Shown here in pieces: positions 1 to 10,058 of a stretch of 56,209 bases of DNA. The notes under the pieces were generated by a model. It was not told the origin of the DNA, searched no databases, and was given only the letters and a program-made list of their open reading frames with translations. Within the stretch, counting starts at the first letter, position 1. Every line of letters begins with the position of its first letter. The stretch spans positions 1-56,209 of the forward strand of contig NZ_JAMOHY010000019.1 in the NCBI RefSeq assembly GCF_024448695.1, given 5' to 3'. The DNA is from Stutzerimonas stutzeri (lineage in GTDB: Bacteria; Pseudomonadota; Gammaproteobacteria; Pseudomonadales; Pseudomonadaceae). A program made the position numbers and the translations under genes.

Positions 1-2
1 GC

Positions 3-161
<159 letters not shown>

Positions 162-167
162 CGCACC

Positions 168-350
168 ATGGATATCGGGACTCTTCGCGGTCTGGGCACT
201 ATTTTAGTCGTCGTCGCCTTCATTGGCGTCGTGCTCTGGGCCTATAGCAGCAAACGCAAGAACAGCTTCGATGAAGCCGCCAACCTGCCCTTCGCAGACG
301 AGCCCGACGCCAAGAAGCGTGATGAAGAAGCGTCCAGGAGTAAGAAATAA
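168..350 (+). CDS. ccoQ: cbb3-type cytochrome c oxidase subunit CcoQ
   Basis: A 60-residue protein with one transmembrane helix (about residues 9-26, LGTILVVVAFIGVVLWAY) followed by a charged cytoplasmic tail rich in Asp, Glu and Lys. This matches CcoQ/FixQ in size and topology; the family stabilises the assembled cbb3 complex. It lies between ccoO and ccoP, and its stop codon directly abuts the ccoP ATG, which suggests translational coupling. Confidence 0.92.
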   Translation: MDIGTLRGLGTILVVVAFIGVVLWAYSSKRKNSFDEAANLPFADEPDAKKRDEEASRSKK

Positions 351-1268
351 ATGACCTCGTTTTGGAGTTGGTACATCACCCTGCTGAGTCTGGGGACCAT
401 CGCAGCCCTGGTCTGGCTGCTGTTGGCGACTCGCAAGGGACAACGCCACGAAAGCACCGAAGAAACCGTCGGCCATTCCTATGATGGCATCGAGGAATAC
501 GACAATCCGCTGCCGCGCTGGTGGTTCATGCTGTTCGTCGGCACCGTGATATTCGCCCTCGGTTATCTGGTCCTCTATCCGGGACTGGGCAATTGGAAAG
601 GCATCCTGCCCGGCTACGAAGGTGGCTGGACCCAGGTCAAGGAATGGCAACGCGAGATGGACCGCGCCAACGAACAGTACGGCCCGCTCTATGCCAAGTT
701 CGCCTCCATGCCGGTCGAAGAAGTCGCCAAGGATCCGCAGGCCCTGAAAATGGGCGGTCGTCTGTTTGCGTCCAACTGTTCGGTCTGCCACGGTTCGGAT
801 GCCAAGGGCGCCTACGGCTTCCCCAACCTCACCGACAACGAATGGCTGTGGGGCGGCGAACCTGAAACCATCAAGACCAGCATTCTGGCCGGTCGACAGG
901 CTGCAATGCCAGGCTGGCTGAACGTGATTGGCGAAGACGGCATTCGCAATGTCACCGGCTACGTGCTCAGCCTGTCCGGACGCGATACGCCGGAGGGTAT
1001 CAACATCGACATTGAGCAGGGTCAAAAGATCTTCGCCAGCACCTGTGTAGCCTGTCATGGTCCTGAAGGCAAAGGCACCCAGGCAATGGGCGCACCGGAT
1101 CTTACGGACAACGTCTGGCTTTACGGTTCAAGTTTCGGCCAGATACAGCAGACCCTGCGCTACGGCCGTAACGGTCGCATGCCTGCCCAGGAAGAAATTC
1201 TTGGCAATGACAAGGTGCACCTGCTGGCAGCTTATGTGTACAGCCTCTCGCAACAACCGGAGAACTGA
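351..1268 (+). CDS. ccoP: cbb3-type cytochrome c oxidase di-heme subunit III
   Basis: 305 residues, the usual CcoP length. There are N-terminal membrane segments (about residues 7-25 and 57-76) followed by a periplasmic part with two cytochrome c domains. Both heme-attachment motifs are intact: CSVCH at residues 143-147 and CVACH at 232-236. Likely distal ligand Met residues lie in the AAMPGW and GRMPAQ segments. CcoP receives electrons from soluble cytochromes c and passes them toward CcoO/CcoN. The start is fixed by its junction with ccoQ. A perfect 10-bp hairpin lies between its stop and ccoG. Confidence 0.97.
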   Translation: MTSFWSWYITLLSLGTIAALVWLLLATRKGQRHESTEETVGHSYDGIEEYDNPLPRWWFMLFVGTVIFALGYLVLYPGLGNWKGILPGYEGGWTQVKEWQREMDRANEQYGPLYAKFASMPVEEVAKDPQALKMGGRLFASNCSVCHGSDAKGAYGFPNLTDNEWLWGGEPETIKTSILAGRQAAMPGWLNVIGEDGIRNVTGYVLSLSGRDTPEGINIDIEQGQKIFASTCVACHGPEGKGTQAMGAPDLTDNVWLYGSSFGQIQQTLRYGRNGRMPAQEEILGNDKVHLLAAYVYSLSQQPEN

Positions 1269-1348
1269 TCCAGCGAGCCTGGGCGCGACCTCCCGCCGCA
1301 CCTGACTCCGGCTATCGGGGCGTAACATTCGCAGCAGGTAGCAAATGA

Positions 1349-1374
1349 TCCCGGTCGGCATGTACCGACCGGGA
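1349..1374. terminator. strong hairpin between ccoP and ccoG
   Basis: A perfect 10-bp inverted repeat (TCCCGGTCGG at 1349-1358 and CCGACCGGGA at 1365-1374) with a 6-nt loop lies in the 135-nt gap between the oxidase structural genes and the assembly genes. No T-run follows on either strand, so it is not a classical intrinsic terminator. It could protect the 3' end of the ccoNOQP message or attenuate read-through. The pairing is seen directly; the role is inferred. Confidence 0.6.
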
Positions 1375-1403
1375 CACTCACCCTCCGCCGTGGTACGCAT
1401 TCG

Positions 1404-2816
1404 ATGACTGAGCAAATCCCCGTTCATGATGTAACCCCCCCGAACAAGGTCCAGGCTTCAACAGACCTCTACGCTGCTCGTGAAAAAATCTATACCCGCT
1501 CGTTCACCGGTCTTTTCCGCAACCTGCGTCTTGTAGGCGGCGGCCTGCTGTTCATCCTCTATTTTGGTACTGCCTGGCTGAACTGGAATGGTCGTCAGGC
1601 GGTCTGGTGGGACCTGCCCGAGCGCAAGTTCTACATCTTCGGCGCCACCTTCTGGCCGCAGGACTTCATCCTGCTGTCGGCGCTGCTGATCATCTGTGCC
1701 TTCGGCCTGTTCTTCATTACCGTCTTCGCCGGGCGTGTCTGGTGCGGCTACACCTGCCCGCAGAGCGTTTTCACCTGGGTTTTCATGTGGGCGGAAAAGG
1801 TCACCGAAGGTGATCGCAACCAGCGCATGAAGCTGGACAAGGCGCCCATGAGCGCCAACAAGTTCGGTCGCAAACTGGCCAAGCACACAATCTGGCTAGG
1901 CGTATCCCTGGCCATCGGCATCACCTTCGTCGGCTATTTCACTCCGATCCGCGAACTGGTACCTGACCTGTTCACTCTGCAAGTCGGAGGTTGGGCGCTG
2001 TTCTGGGTAGGCTTCTTCACGCTGGCCACCTATGGCAACGCCGGCTACCTGCGTGAACAGGTGTGCATCTACATGTGCCCCTACGCGCGCTTCCAGAGCG
2101 TGATGTTCGACAAAGACACCCTGATCGTTTCCTATGACCCGCGCCGTGGCGAGAAGCGCGGCCCACGCAAAAAGGATGCGGACTACAAGGCCATGGGCCT
2201 GGGCGACTGCATCGACTGCACCATGTGCGTACAGGTCTGCCCGACCGGCATCGATATCCGCGACGGCCTGCAGATCGAGTGCATCGGCTGCGCCGCCTGT
2301 ATCGATGCCTGCGACACCATCATGGACAAGATGAACTACCCTCGCGGGCTGATCAGCTATACCACCGAACACAATCTGTCCGGGCAAAAGACCCATCTCG
2401 CGCGCCCTCGCCTGCTTGGCTACGCCGTTGCACTGGTGGCCATGATGGGGATATTCGCCTATGCCGTGGCCGACCGCTCACTGGTCAAGCTCGACGTGCT
2501 CAAGGACCGGGTGCTTTATCGCGAGAACGAGCAGGGCATGGTTGAGAACGTCTATACCCTGAAAGTGATGAACAAGGCCCAGAGTGATCAGACCTTCATC
2601 ATCGAGGCCAGCGGTATCGACGGTCTGCGCTATGAAGGACGCAACGAGATCCACGCGGCAGCCGGTGAGCTCGTCACCATTCCGGTAGAGCTGTCCGTCT
2701 CCCCGGAAAAACTGCCCTCAAGCACCAACGACATTATGTTCCATGTCAGGTCGACCAACGATTCCTCAATCAAAGACGATGCAGAAAGCCGCTTCATCGG
2801 CCCCAGCATCCGCTGA
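1404..2816 (+). CDS. ccoG: cbb3 oxidase assembly ferredoxin-like membrane protein CcoG (RdxA/FixG)
   Basis: 470 residues. Several transmembrane helices (about 40-60, 86-108, 162-180, 194-212, 330-350) flank a cytoplasmic region with two 4Fe-4S motifs: C269/C272/C275/C279 and C293/C296/C299/C303. The conserved CGYTCPQ (residues 114-120) and CIYMCPY (221-227) motifs are also present. The C-terminal ~120 residues form the FixG-type Ig-like domain. CcoG is proposed to reduce Cu(II) for cbb3 maturation. It heads the ccoGHIS assembly operon; ccoH starts 11 nt after its stop. Confidence 0.96.
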   Translation: MTEQIPVHDVTPPNKVQASTDLYAAREKIYTRSFTGLFRNLRLVGGGLLFILYFGTAWLNWNGRQAVWWDLPERKFYIFGATFWPQDFILLSALLIICAFGLFFITVFAGRVWCGYTCPQSVFTWVFMWAEKVTEGDRNQRMKLDKAPMSANKFGRKLAKHTIWLGVSLAIGITFVGYFTPIRELVPDLFTLQVGGWALFWVGFFTLATYGNAGYLREQVCIYMCPYARFQSVMFDKDTLIVSYDPRRGEKRGPRKKDADYKAMGLGDCIDCTMCVQVCPTGIDIRDGLQIECIGCAACIDACDTIMDKMNYPRGLISYTTEHNLSGQKTHLARPRLLGYAVALVAMMGIFAYAVADRSLVKLDVLKDRVLYRENEQGMVENVYTLKVMNKAQSDQTFIIEASGIDGLRYEGRNEIHAAAGELVTIPVELSVSPEKLPSSTNDIMFHVRSTNDSSIKDDAESRFIGPSIR

Positions 2817-2827
2817 ACAGGTAGTAC

Positions 2828-3331
2828 ATGAGCACCTCCGATAAAGAAAAAACCCGTTGGTACACCCAGTTCTGGGCCTGGTTCGTCATCGGCATCCTGG
2901 CGTTTTCAGTGATCCTCGGCACCTCGCTGCTGGTCGTTTCCATCCGCACCGCCGACACCTTGGTATCGGACAACTACTACGATGCCGGCAAGGGCATCAA
3001 CCAGTCGCTGGAGCGCGAGAAGCTCGCCGAAAGTCTGCAGGTACAGGCGCAACTGAAGCTCAACGATGAGCGCGGACTGGCCGAACTGCAGCTCAGTGGC
3101 AACAGCCGTCCGCAGCAGCTGGTGCTCAACCTGATCTCGCCGACACAGCCCGAGCGTGACCGCCGCATCATTCTGCAACCCCAGGGCGAAGGCCTGTATC
3201 AGGGACAGATGCAGGATTCCGTCACGGGCCGGCGTTTCATCGAGCTGATCGGTCGTGAAGGCGAGCAGGACTGGCGCCTGTTCGAGGAAATGGAAATCAG
3301 CAGCGGTCAGACCTACGAACTGAACCACTGA
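2828..3331 (+). CDS. ccoH: cbb3 oxidase assembly protein CcoH (FixH)
   Basis: 167 residues with one N-terminal membrane helix (about residues 15-38, including [16 protein letters not shown]) and a periplasmic FixH domain. The sequence [12 protein letters not shown] after the helix is typical of the family. CcoH binds the assembling cbb3 subunits and is needed for a stable complex. It lies 11 nt after ccoG and 8 nt before ccoI, so the three are almost certainly co-transcribed. Confidence 0.93.
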   Translation: MSTSDKEKTRWYTQFWAWFVIGILAFSVILGTSLLVVSIRTADTLVSDNYYDAGKGINQSLEREKLAESLQVQAQLKLNDERGLAELQLSGNSRPQQLVLNLISPTQPERDRRIILQPQGEGLYQGQMQDSVTGRRFIELIGREGEQDWRLFEEMEISSGQTYELNH

Positions 3332-3339
3332 CCGATTCG

Positions 3340-5778
3340 ATGGCAAGTCCTCTTCCCTGCTATCACTGTGGCCTGCCGGTTCCTTCCGGCAGCACCTTCC
3401 ACGCCCGCGTTCTCAGCGAGACGCGGGCGATGTGCTGTCCCGGATGTCAGGCAGTCGCCGAGGCCATCGTCAGCGCCGGTCTGGAAAGCTACTACCTGCA
3501 CCGCAGCGACGCCTCGACCAATCCCGGCGCACTTCCCCAGGCACTCTCCGATGAGTTGGCGCTGTACGACCGCAAGGACGTCCAGCAACCCTTCGTACAG
3601 CATGAGGGTGATCTCGCCAGTACCGCGCTGATGATCGAAGGCATCAGTTGTGCCGCCTGCGGCTGGCTGATCGAGCGGCATCTGCTCGGCCTCGACGGCA
3701 TCGCCGAGGCCAGCCTGAATCTGTCCAATCACCGTCTGCAGGTGCGCTGGAGCGACAGCCGCTTGCCGCTCAGCGAGTTACTCGCCGAGCTTCGCCGCAT
3801 TGGCTATGCCGCGCATCCCTATCAGGCCGACCAGGTCTCGGAGCGACTGGCCAGCGAAAACCGCCGCAGCCTGCGCCAGATTGGCGTGACAGGACTGCTC
3901 TGGATGCAGGTGATGATGGCGACCATGGCCACCTGGCCCGAGTTCAACCTGGATCTTTCAGAAAGTTTCTTCGTCACCTTGCGCTGGACCGCGCTGCTGC
4001 TTACCACGCCCATCGTCTTCTATTGCTGTACCGACTTCTTCAAGGGCGCCCTGCGCGATCTGCGCACACGCCACCTGACCATGGACGTCTCGGTCTCACT
4101 CGCCATCGGCGGCGCCTATTTTGCCGGCATCTGGTCCACCGTGACCGGCCAGGGCGAACTGTATTTCGACGCAGTAGGCATGTTCGCGCTGTTCCTGCTC
4201 ACCGGCCGCTATCTGGAGCGCCGCGCACGGGAGCGTACAGCGGCGGCCACTGCGCAACTGGTCAACCTGCTGCCAGCGTCCTGCCTGAGACTGGACGAAG
4301 AGGAGCAAACCGCTCGTATCCTGCTTAGCGAGCTGTGTGTGGGTGATCGCATATTGGTGCAGCCGGGCGCTCTCGTCCCGGCTGATGGCCGCATCCTCAG
4401 TGGTCAATCGAGTGTTGACGAATCGGTCCTGACCGGCGAGTACCTGCCGCAACCGCGGGGCGTTGGCGACTCGGTCACCGCCGGCACCCTGAACGTTGAA
4501 GGCCCGCTGACGATCCAGGTGCAGGCGCTCGGTGACGATACGCGCCTGTCGGCCATCGTCCGCCTGCTGGAACGCGCCCAGTCGGACAAGCCGCGTCTTG
4601 CCGAACTGGCTGACCGTGTCGCGCAATGGTTCCTGCTGGTGGTGCTGCTGACTGCAGCCGTCGTCGGCATCATCTGGTGGCAGATCGATCCTCAGCGGGC
4701 TTTCTGGGTAGTGTTAGCCCTGTTGGTCGCCACCTGCCCCTGCGCCCTTTCGCTCGCCACGCCGACTGCCCTGACCGCCGCTACCGGCACGCTGCACAAG
4801 CTTGGCCTGCTGCTCACCCGCGGCCACGTGCTGGAAGGCCTCAACCACATCGATACGGTGATCTTCGACAAGACCGGCACTCTCACCGAAGGCCGCCTGA
4901 CCCTGAGTGACATTCGCCCCCTGGCCGATCTGGATGCCGATACCTGCCTGGCCCTGGCCGCAGCACTGGAAAACCGCTCGGAGCATCCGATTTCCAAGGC
5001 CTTTGGCCGCGCCCCACAGGCAGCGGATGCGGTGGACAGTGTGCCCGGTCTCGGCTTGCAGGGCTCGGTGGGCGGACGAAAGCTGCGCATCGGCCAGCCG
5101 GGCTTTGTCGCTGCCGGCTATGGTGCTCCTGCGCCCGAAATCCCCGGCGATCAGGGACAGTGGCTGCTGCTGGGTGATACTCGGGGGCCACTGGCCTGGC
5201 TGGTACTCGATGACCGCCTGCGCGCCGACGCCCCAGCCCTGGTGGAAGCCTGTCATCAACGTGGCTGGCGCACACTGCTGCTGTCCGGCGATAGCTCGCC
5301 CATGGTCGCTGACATCGCGCGCCAACTGGGCATTGGCGAGGCCCGCAGCGGACTGACTCCCGCCGACAAGCTCGCCCATCTACAGCGCTTGCAGGCTGAA
5401 GGGCACCGCGTATTGATGCTCGGTGACGGGGTCAACGATGTGCCGGTTCTCGCCGCCGCCGATATCAGCGTGGCGATGGGCTCAGCCACCGACCTGGCCA
5501 AGACCAGTGCTGATGCAGTCTTGCTTTCCAATCGCCTCGACAGCCTGGTGCAGGCCTTCAGCCTGGCGCACCGCAGCCGGCGCATCATTGTCGAAAACCT
5601 GAGCTGGGCAACCCTTTACAACGGTTTGATCCTGCCGTTCGCCGCCGTTGGCTGGGTGACGCCACTGTGGGCTGCGCTGGGCATGTCGGCCAGTTCTCTG
5701 CTCGTGGTGCTCAACGCGCTGAGGCTGACCCGACTGCCAAAAACGCCTGACGCGCCGAACACCAGCAGCCTGAAGTAG
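3340..5778 (+). CDS. ccoI: copper-exporting P1B-type ATPase for cbb3 assembly (CcoI/FixI/CopA2)
   Basis: 812 residues. There is a Cys-rich N-terminus (CYHC at 7-10, CCPGC at 32-36) and a heavy-metal-associated domain with the copper motif C104-A-A-C107. The transmembrane metal site is Cys466-Pro-Cys468, the phosphorylation site is Asp510 in DKTGT, and the hinge motif GDGVND is at 695-700. All catalytic motifs are intact. CcoI delivers copper slowly to the periplasm for the binuclear centre of cbb3 oxidase and is distinct from detoxifying CopA1. It sits between ccoH and ccoS. Confidence 0.96.
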   Translation: MASPLPCYHCGLPVPSGSTFHARVLSETRAMCCPGCQAVAEAIVSAGLESYYLHRSDASTNPGALPQALSDELALYDRKDVQQPFVQHEGDLASTALMIEGISCAACGWLIERHLLGLDGIAEASLNLSNHRLQVRWSDSRLPLSELLAELRRIGYAAHPYQADQVSERLASENRRSLRQIGVTGLLWMQVMMATMATWPEFNLDLSESFFVTLRWTALLLTTPIVFYCCTDFFKGALRDLRTRHLTMDVSVSLAIGGAYFAGIWSTVTGQGELYFDAVGMFALFLLTGRYLERRARERTAAATAQLVNLLPASCLRLDEEEQTARILLSELCVGDRILVQPGALVPADGRILSGQSSVDESVLTGEYLPQPRGVGDSVTAGTLNVEGPLTIQVQALGDDTRLSAIVRLLERAQSDKPRLAELADRVAQWFLLVVLLTAAVVGIIWWQIDPQRAFWVVLALLVATCPCALSLATPTALTAATGTLHKLGLLLTRGHVLEGLNHIDTVIFDKTGTLTEGRLTLSDIRPLADLDADTCLALAAALENRSEHPISKAFGRAPQAADAVDSVPGLGLQGSVGGRKLRIGQPGFVAAGYGAPAPEIPGDQGQWLLLGDTRGPLAWLVLDDRLRADAPALVEACHQRGWRTLLLSGDSSPMVADIARQLGIGEARSGLTPADKLAHLQRLQAEGHRVLMLGDGVNDVPVLAAADISVAMGSATDLAKTSADAVLLSNRLDSLVQAFSLAHRSRRIIVENLSWATLYNGLILPFAAVGWVTPLWAALGMSASSLLVVLNALRLTRLPKTPDAPNTSSLK

Positions 5779-5835
5779 GATGAGCGACACCCGCCCACCC
5801 CCTTCACCTGCATCACGGCATTTTCCGGAGGCCCC

Positions 5836-6042
5836 ATGGCCGCACTCTACATTCTGATACCCGTCGCGATTGTTCTGGTCGCGCTGGCCATCTGGGTATT
5901 CTTCTGGGCCGTTGACACGGGGCAGTACGACGACCTGGACGGACCGGCACACAGTATTCTGTTCGACGACGAAGACCCGAAGCATCAGGCCGGCATCGAG
6001 CAGGCGGCGCAGAACGACGAGGAGAATCCCAAGCGTGACTGA
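5836..6042 (+). CDS. ccoS: cbb3 oxidase maturation protein CcoS
   Basis: 68 residues with one N-terminal helix (about residues 2-25) followed by the family signature FFWAVDTGQYDDLDGPA and an acidic tail. CcoS is required for cofactor insertion into cbb3. A strong ribosome binding site (GGAGG) lies just upstream of the ATG. The end overlaps the GTG start of the next gene by 8 nt, indicating translational coupling. Confidence 0.94.
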   Translation: MAALYILIPVAIVLVALAIWVFFWAVDTGQYDDLDGPAHSILFDDEDPKHQAGIEQAAQNDEENPKRD

Positions 6043-6718
6043 GCTAGTGCCCCTGCTGCTGTCCGCCTTTGTCCTCGGCCTGCTCGGCGGGGGACATTGC
6101 CTGGGCATGTGTGGCGGTTTGATGGGCGCCCTGACCATGGCCATTCCAGCCGAGCAACGCGGCAAGCGCCTGCGTCTGCTGGTGGCCTACAACCTTGGCC
6201 GGGTACTGAGCTATGCAGCCGCAGGTCTGCTTGTCGGTCTCGCCGGCTGGGCCGTTGCCAAAAGCCCGGCGGCGATGGCGCTGCGGGTCGTGGCGGCACT
6301 GCTGCTGATCGCCATGGGGCTGTACCTGGCAGGCTGGTGGAGCGGACTGACACGCATCGAAACCATGGGGCGCGGCCTGTGGCGACATATCCAACCCGTC
6401 GCCAGCCGCCTCATGCCAGTGCGCAACATGCCGCAAGCGCTGTTCCTTGGCACGCTCTGGGGCTGGTTACCCTGCGGGCTGGTCTACAGCACCCTGCTCT
6501 GGTCGGCGAGCCAGGGCGACGCTCTCGACAGCGCCCTGCTGATGCTGGCCTTCGGTATCGGTACCTGGCCGGTCCTGCTAGCCACCGGCCTGGCCGCCGA
6601 GCGCATGACCGCACTACTGCGCAAGCGCGGTGTACGCATGGCCGGCGGCATCATGGTCATTCTCTTCGGCCTCTGGACTCTACCCGGCCCCCACCAGCAG
6701 TGGCTGATGGGGCATTGA
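6035..6718 (+). CDS. SafE/TauE-family membrane protein of the cco cluster
   Basis: 227 residues from a GTG start at 6035, chosen because GGAG lies about 10 nt upstream and the protein then begins directly with the family N-terminus (LVPLLLSAFVLGLLGGGHC). About six hydrophobic helices are visible. The conserved GGHCLGMCGG motif (residues 18-27) and WLPCGL carry cysteines suited to metal or redox chemistry. This is the counterpart of the gene between ccoS and hemN in P. aeruginosa, sometimes called CcoH-like or SafE. A role in copper or heme handling for cbb3 is inferred from context only. It overlaps ccoS by 8 nt. Confidence 0.88.
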   Translation: MTELVPLLLSAFVLGLLGGGHCLGMCGGLMGALTMAIPAEQRGKRLRLLVAYNLGRVLSYAAAGLLVGLAGWAVAKSPAAMALRVVAALLLIAMGLYLAGWWSGLTRIETMGRGLWRHIQPVASRLMPVRNMPQALFLGTLWGWLPCGLVYSTLLWSASQGDALDSALLMLAFGIGTWPVLLATGLAAERMTALLRKRGVRMAGGIMVILFGLWTLPGPHQQWLMGH

Positions 6719-6784
6719 AAGCCAGAGGGGTTGCGGTATCCAGGCTCGCTAGTCGGGTGGATGAAGCGCGACCCAACATCTGCT

Positions 6785-7621
6785 TTACCGCCTTGGCGGT
6801 TCTTTAGGCAATTCCCGCTTGTGCTGTGACTTGTCGTAGGTATCGATGATGATCCGTGCGACCTCGTCCGACACCTCGAAACCTTGCAGGAAGGCGTCGA
6901 TATCCTGATAGGTCACACCATGGGCAACCTCATCCGGCTTGCCCGGCTCGAGTTCTTCCAGATCAGCAGTAGGCACCTTGTGTACCAGTTGCTGCGGAGC
7001 CCCCAGTGCCGCGGCGATCTCACGGACCTGGCCCTTGACCAACCCTGCCAACGGCGTCAGGTCGCAGGCGCCGTCACCGAACTTGGTGAAAAAGCCCATC
7101 ACCGCCTCGGCAGCATGGTCGGTGCCAATAACCAGGCCCTGACGCGCATTGGCGATGGTGTACTGCGCCACCATGCGCATCCGCGCCTTGGTATTACCCA
7201 GCACGAAGTCACGCGAGCTGTCCGCCAGCGGCTCCAGCGCCTCGGTCGCCCGGGAAAGCCCCAGGACCGCCGCGCCGATATTGACCGTATGGCACTCATC
7301 CGGGCTGATGGTATCCACTGCCAGCTGCGCTTCATCTTCATCGTGCTGCACCTGGTAAGGCAGACGCACCGCGATGAATCGATAATCGTCGCCTTCGCCC
7401 GCGGCACGCATCCCCTCGACCGCGCGCTGAGCAAGCATCCCTGCCGTGGTCGAATCGACCCCGCCACTGATACCCAGCACCAGGGTCTTCAATCCGGATT
7501 CACGCAAGCAGCCCTGGATAAAAGCCACCCGCCGGTCGATTTCAGCCTGAACGGCCTCGGGCCCCTCAAAAGGCGGGCACACATTGAGTGCGACAGCGAT
7601 CTGCTGCTGGCGACCTTGCAT
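6785..7621 (-). CDS. nadE: ammonia-dependent NAD(+) synthetase
   Basis: 278 residues, the size of the short, ammonia-using NadE without a glutaminase domain. It converts nicotinate adenine dinucleotide, ATP and ammonia to NAD in the last step of NAD synthesis. The ATP-pyrophosphatase P-loop SGGVDS is intact at residues 52-57; [19 protein letters not shown] and the downstream [12 protein letters not shown] segment match the family. AAGGAG lies 7 nt before the ATG. It stands alone on the minus strand between the cco cluster and hemN, interrupting an otherwise typical Pseudomonas gene order. Confidence 0.96.
   Translation of the reverse strand: MQGRQQQIAVALNVCPPFEGPEAVQAEIDRRVAFIQGCLRESGLKTLVLGISGGVDSTTAGMLAQRAVEGMRAAGEGDDYRFIAVRLPYQVQHDEDEAQLAVDTISPDECHTVNIGAAVLGLSRATEALEPLADSSRDFVLGNTKARMRMVAQYTIANARQGLVIGTDHAAEAVMGFFTKFGDGACDLTPLAGLVKGQVREIAAALGAPQQLVHKVPTADLEELEPGKPDEVAHGVTYQDIDAFLQGFEVSDEVARIIIDTYDKSQHKRELPKEPPRR
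6787..6800 (+). terminator. weak hairpin at the convergent end of the cco cluster and nadE
   Basis: ACCGCC-TT-GGCGGT forms a 6-bp stem followed by TCTTT on the plus strand, which could end the cco accessory transcript. It lies inside the last codons of the minus-strand nadE gene, so coding constraint is an alternative explanation. No stronger terminator is seen in the 66-nt convergent gap. Confidence 0.35.
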
Positions 7622-7750
7622 TGGCTTACTCCTTATAAAACGAACAATTCAGTGACTGACCACAGTTTGACAATCCGACCACAGACACGCCAATAAATCT
7701 CCACCCATCATACCGCTCGTCTCAAGGCACCAGGCGGCCTCCGGGCTGGC

Positions 7751-7764
7751 TTGATGCAGGTCAA
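7751..7764 (+). promoter_or_regulatory. Anr/FNR binding site upstream of hemN
   Basis: TTGATGCAGGTCAA matches the FNR/Anr consensus TTGAT-N4-ATCAA with a single mismatch. A good -10 hexamer, TAGAAT, lies at 7787-7792, which puts the start near 7799 and the box centre at about -41.5, the class II activation position. hemN begins at 7825 and anr itself lies downstream. Low-oxygen activation of hemN by Anr is well documented in Pseudomonas. Confidence 0.88.
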
Positions 7765-7824
7765 GTCTGTACCTGTGTGCCCCCCCTAGAATCCCGCCCA
7801 CTGCAGTCAATCCGAGAACGCACG

Positions 7825-9210
7825 ATGCTCGACGTCATTCGCTGGAATACCGACCTGATCCGTCGTTACGATCAGACCGGCCCGCGCTATACCTCGTATC
7901 CGACTGCCCTCCAGTTCAATGACAAGGTCGGCTCCTTCGATCTCCTGCATGCATTGCGTAGCAGCCGGCAGGCCAATCGCCCGCTTTCGCTGTACGTTCA
8001 CCTGCCGTTTTGTGCAAACGCCTGTCACTACTGTGTGCGCAACAGGGTCATTACCAAGGATCGCGGTTGCACGCTGCCTTATCTGGAACGCCTGGAAAAG
8101 GAGATCGAAATGATCGCCTGCCATATCGGGCCTGACCAGGTCGTCGAGCAGCTGCACTTTGGCGGTGGCACGCCCACCTTTCTCAGCCATGACGAACTGC
8201 GCCACCTGATGGCGCATCTGCGCAAGCACTTCAATCTGCAGGACGACGACCACGGCGATTTCAGCATCGAAATCGATCCGCGCGAAGCCGACTGGTCAAC
8301 CATGGGCCTGCTTCGCGAGCTGGGCTTCAACCGCATCAGTATCGGCGTGCAGGCCCTGAATCCCGAGGTTCAACGCGCGATCAATCGCATGCAGACACTG
8401 GAGCAGACCGAGACCATCATCGAGGCGGCGCGAACCCTGCAATATCACTCGATTAACATCGATCTTCTCTATGGCCTGCCGCTGCAGACACCCGAGCGTT
8501 TTGCGCAAACCGTGAAGAACGTTGTCGCCATGCAGCCGGATCGCGTATCGCTATTCAGCTATACCCATAGTCCCGAACGCTTCCAGGGACAGCGCCGAAT
8601 CAACGCAGCGGACCTTCCTTGCGAAGCCGACAAGCTGGCGATGCTGCAGAACGGCGTGGAAGGGCTGACGCAATCCGGTTACCGCTATATCGGCATGGAT
8701 CATTTCGCCCTGCCCGATGATGAGCTGGCAATGGCCCAGGAAGACGGCACCCTTACCCGGAATTTTCAGGGCTACACCACTCATGGACATTGCGATCTCA
8801 TCGGGCTTGGCATGTCATCTATCAGCCAGATAGGCGATCTGTATTGCCAGAACCACAGCGACATCAACCTCTACCAGAAGTCGCTGGATCAGAAGCAACT
8901 CGCCACTGCCCGAGGCCTGCGCTGCAACGAAGACGACCGGATCCGGCGGCAGGTGATCCAGAACCTCATCTGTGAATTCGAGCTGCACTTCAAGGAGATC
9001 GAACGAAGCTTCGGCATCGATTTCAAGGAATACTTCCAGTCAGCCTGGCCAGCACTTGAGCAGATGGCCAGCGATGACATCATCCAGCTGAGTGACGACG
9101 GCATTGCCGTATTGCCTGCGGGCCTCTTGCTGGTTCGTGCGCTGTGCATGCAGTTCGATCATTACCTGCTGCCCGAGCACCGGCCCCAGCGCGTTTCCCA
9201 GGTTTTCTGA
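7825..9210 (+). CDS. hemN: oxygen-independent coproporphyrinogen III oxidase (radical SAM), altered motif
   Basis: 461 residues from the ATG at 7825, where the N-terminus (MLDVIRWNTDLIRRYDQTGP) matches HemN. It converts coproporphyrinogen III to protoporphyrinogen IX without oxygen, using a 4Fe-4S cluster and S-adenosylmethionine. The radical-SAM cluster cysteines C63, C67 and C70 are present and GGGTP follows. HemN usually continues C-[GA]-C-N-K after the third cysteine; here it reads C-V-R-N-R, so the fourth cysteine is Arg72. The rest looks full length and well conserved. It is preceded by an Anr box and followed by anr. Confidence 0.93.
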   Translation: MLDVIRWNTDLIRRYDQTGPRYTSYPTALQFNDKVGSFDLLHALRSSRQANRPLSLYVHLPFCANACHYCVRNRVITKDRGCTLPYLERLEKEIEMIACHIGPDQVVEQLHFGGGTPTFLSHDELRHLMAHLRKHFNLQDDDHGDFSIEIDPREADWSTMGLLRELGFNRISIGVQALNPEVQRAINRMQTLEQTETIIEAARTLQYHSINIDLLYGLPLQTPERFAQTVKNVVAMQPDRVSLFSYTHSPERFQGQRRINAADLPCEADKLAMLQNGVEGLTQSGYRYIGMDHFALPDDELAMAQEDGTLTRNFQGYTTHGHCDLIGLGMSSISQIGDLYCQNHSDINLYQKSLDQKQLATARGLRCNEDDRIRRQVIQNLICEFELHFKEIERSFGIDFKEYFQSAWPALEQMASDDIIQLSDDGIAVLPAGLLLVRALCMQFDHYLLPEHRPQRVSQVF

Positions 9211-9312
9211 ACCTGACCACCCGTTCGACACCCTGCGACGCTTGCACCAATTGGCCTAAGTCCGCTGCCTGAGTTAATCTTGCGACATCTCGTAAGGTTT
9301 TCAGGATCACCC

Positions 9313-10047
9313 ATGCCCGAGTCGATCAAGACCCGCACGCAGCGGCAAGCTCATTGCAAGGATTGCAGCCTGTCCGGCCTGTGCCTTCCGCTTTCGCTTA
9401 ATATGCAGGATATGGACGCGCTCGACGACATCGTCAAGCGTGGCCGTCCTTTGAAAAAGGGCGAAATGCTGTTTCGTCAAGGCGATACATTCAGCTCCGT
9501 ATTCGCCATACGCTCCGGCGCCCTGCGCACGTTCAGCGTGACCGATACCGGAGAAGAACAGATCACCGGTTTTCACCTGCCCAGCGAGATGGTCGGCCTT
9601 TCCGGCATGGATACCGAAACCTACCCGGTTTCAGCACAGGCGCTGGAAACCACCTCTGTTTGCGAAATCCCCTTCGAGCGCCTCGATGAACTCAGCGTTC
9701 TGCTACCGCAGCTACGACGTCAGCTGATGCGCATCATGAGTCGCGAAATTCGCGATGATCAGCAAATGATGCTGTTGCTCTCGAAGAAAACCGCCGATGA
9801 ACGCATCGCTACCTTCCTGATCAACCTGTCAGCCCGCTTCAGCGCGCGCGGCTTCTCCGCCAATCAGTTCCGCCTGCCCATGTCACGCAACGAAATCGGC
9901 AGTTATCTGGGGCTGGCAGTCGAAACGGTTTCCCGGGTTTTTACCCGCTGTCAGGCCAGTGGTCTGCTGGAAGCTGAAGGCAAGGAAGTGCGCATTCTCG
10001 ACTCCATCCGACTGTGCGCCCTGGCCGGTGGAAACATGGACGCCTGA
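9313..10047 (+). CDS. anr: oxygen-sensing global regulator Anr (Crp/Fnr family)
   Basis: 244 residues from the ATG at 9313. It has an N-terminal Cys cluster C15-x2-C18-x5-C24 plus Cys117, matching the four ligands of the oxygen-labile 4Fe-4S cluster of FNR. A cyclic-nucleotide-binding-like beta roll and a dimer helix follow, then a helix-turn-helix at 191-212 ([20 protein letters not shown]) carrying the E-xx-S-R recognition pattern of FNR-type boxes. It activates cbb3, hemN and anaerobic genes. It lies 102 nt after hemN, and apt follows after 11 nt. Confidence 0.97.
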   Translation: MPESIKTRTQRQAHCKDCSLSGLCLPLSLNMQDMDALDDIVKRGRPLKKGEMLFRQGDTFSSVFAIRSGALRTFSVTDTGEEQITGFHLPSEMVGLSGMDTETYPVSAQALETTSVCEIPFERLDELSVLLPQLRRQLMRIMSREIRDDQQMMLLLSKKTADERIATFLINLSARFSARGFSANQFRLPMSRNEIGSYLGLAVETVSRVFTRCQASGLLEAEGKEVRILDSIRLCALAGGNMDA

Positions 10048-10058
10048 AGGAGCCCCTG

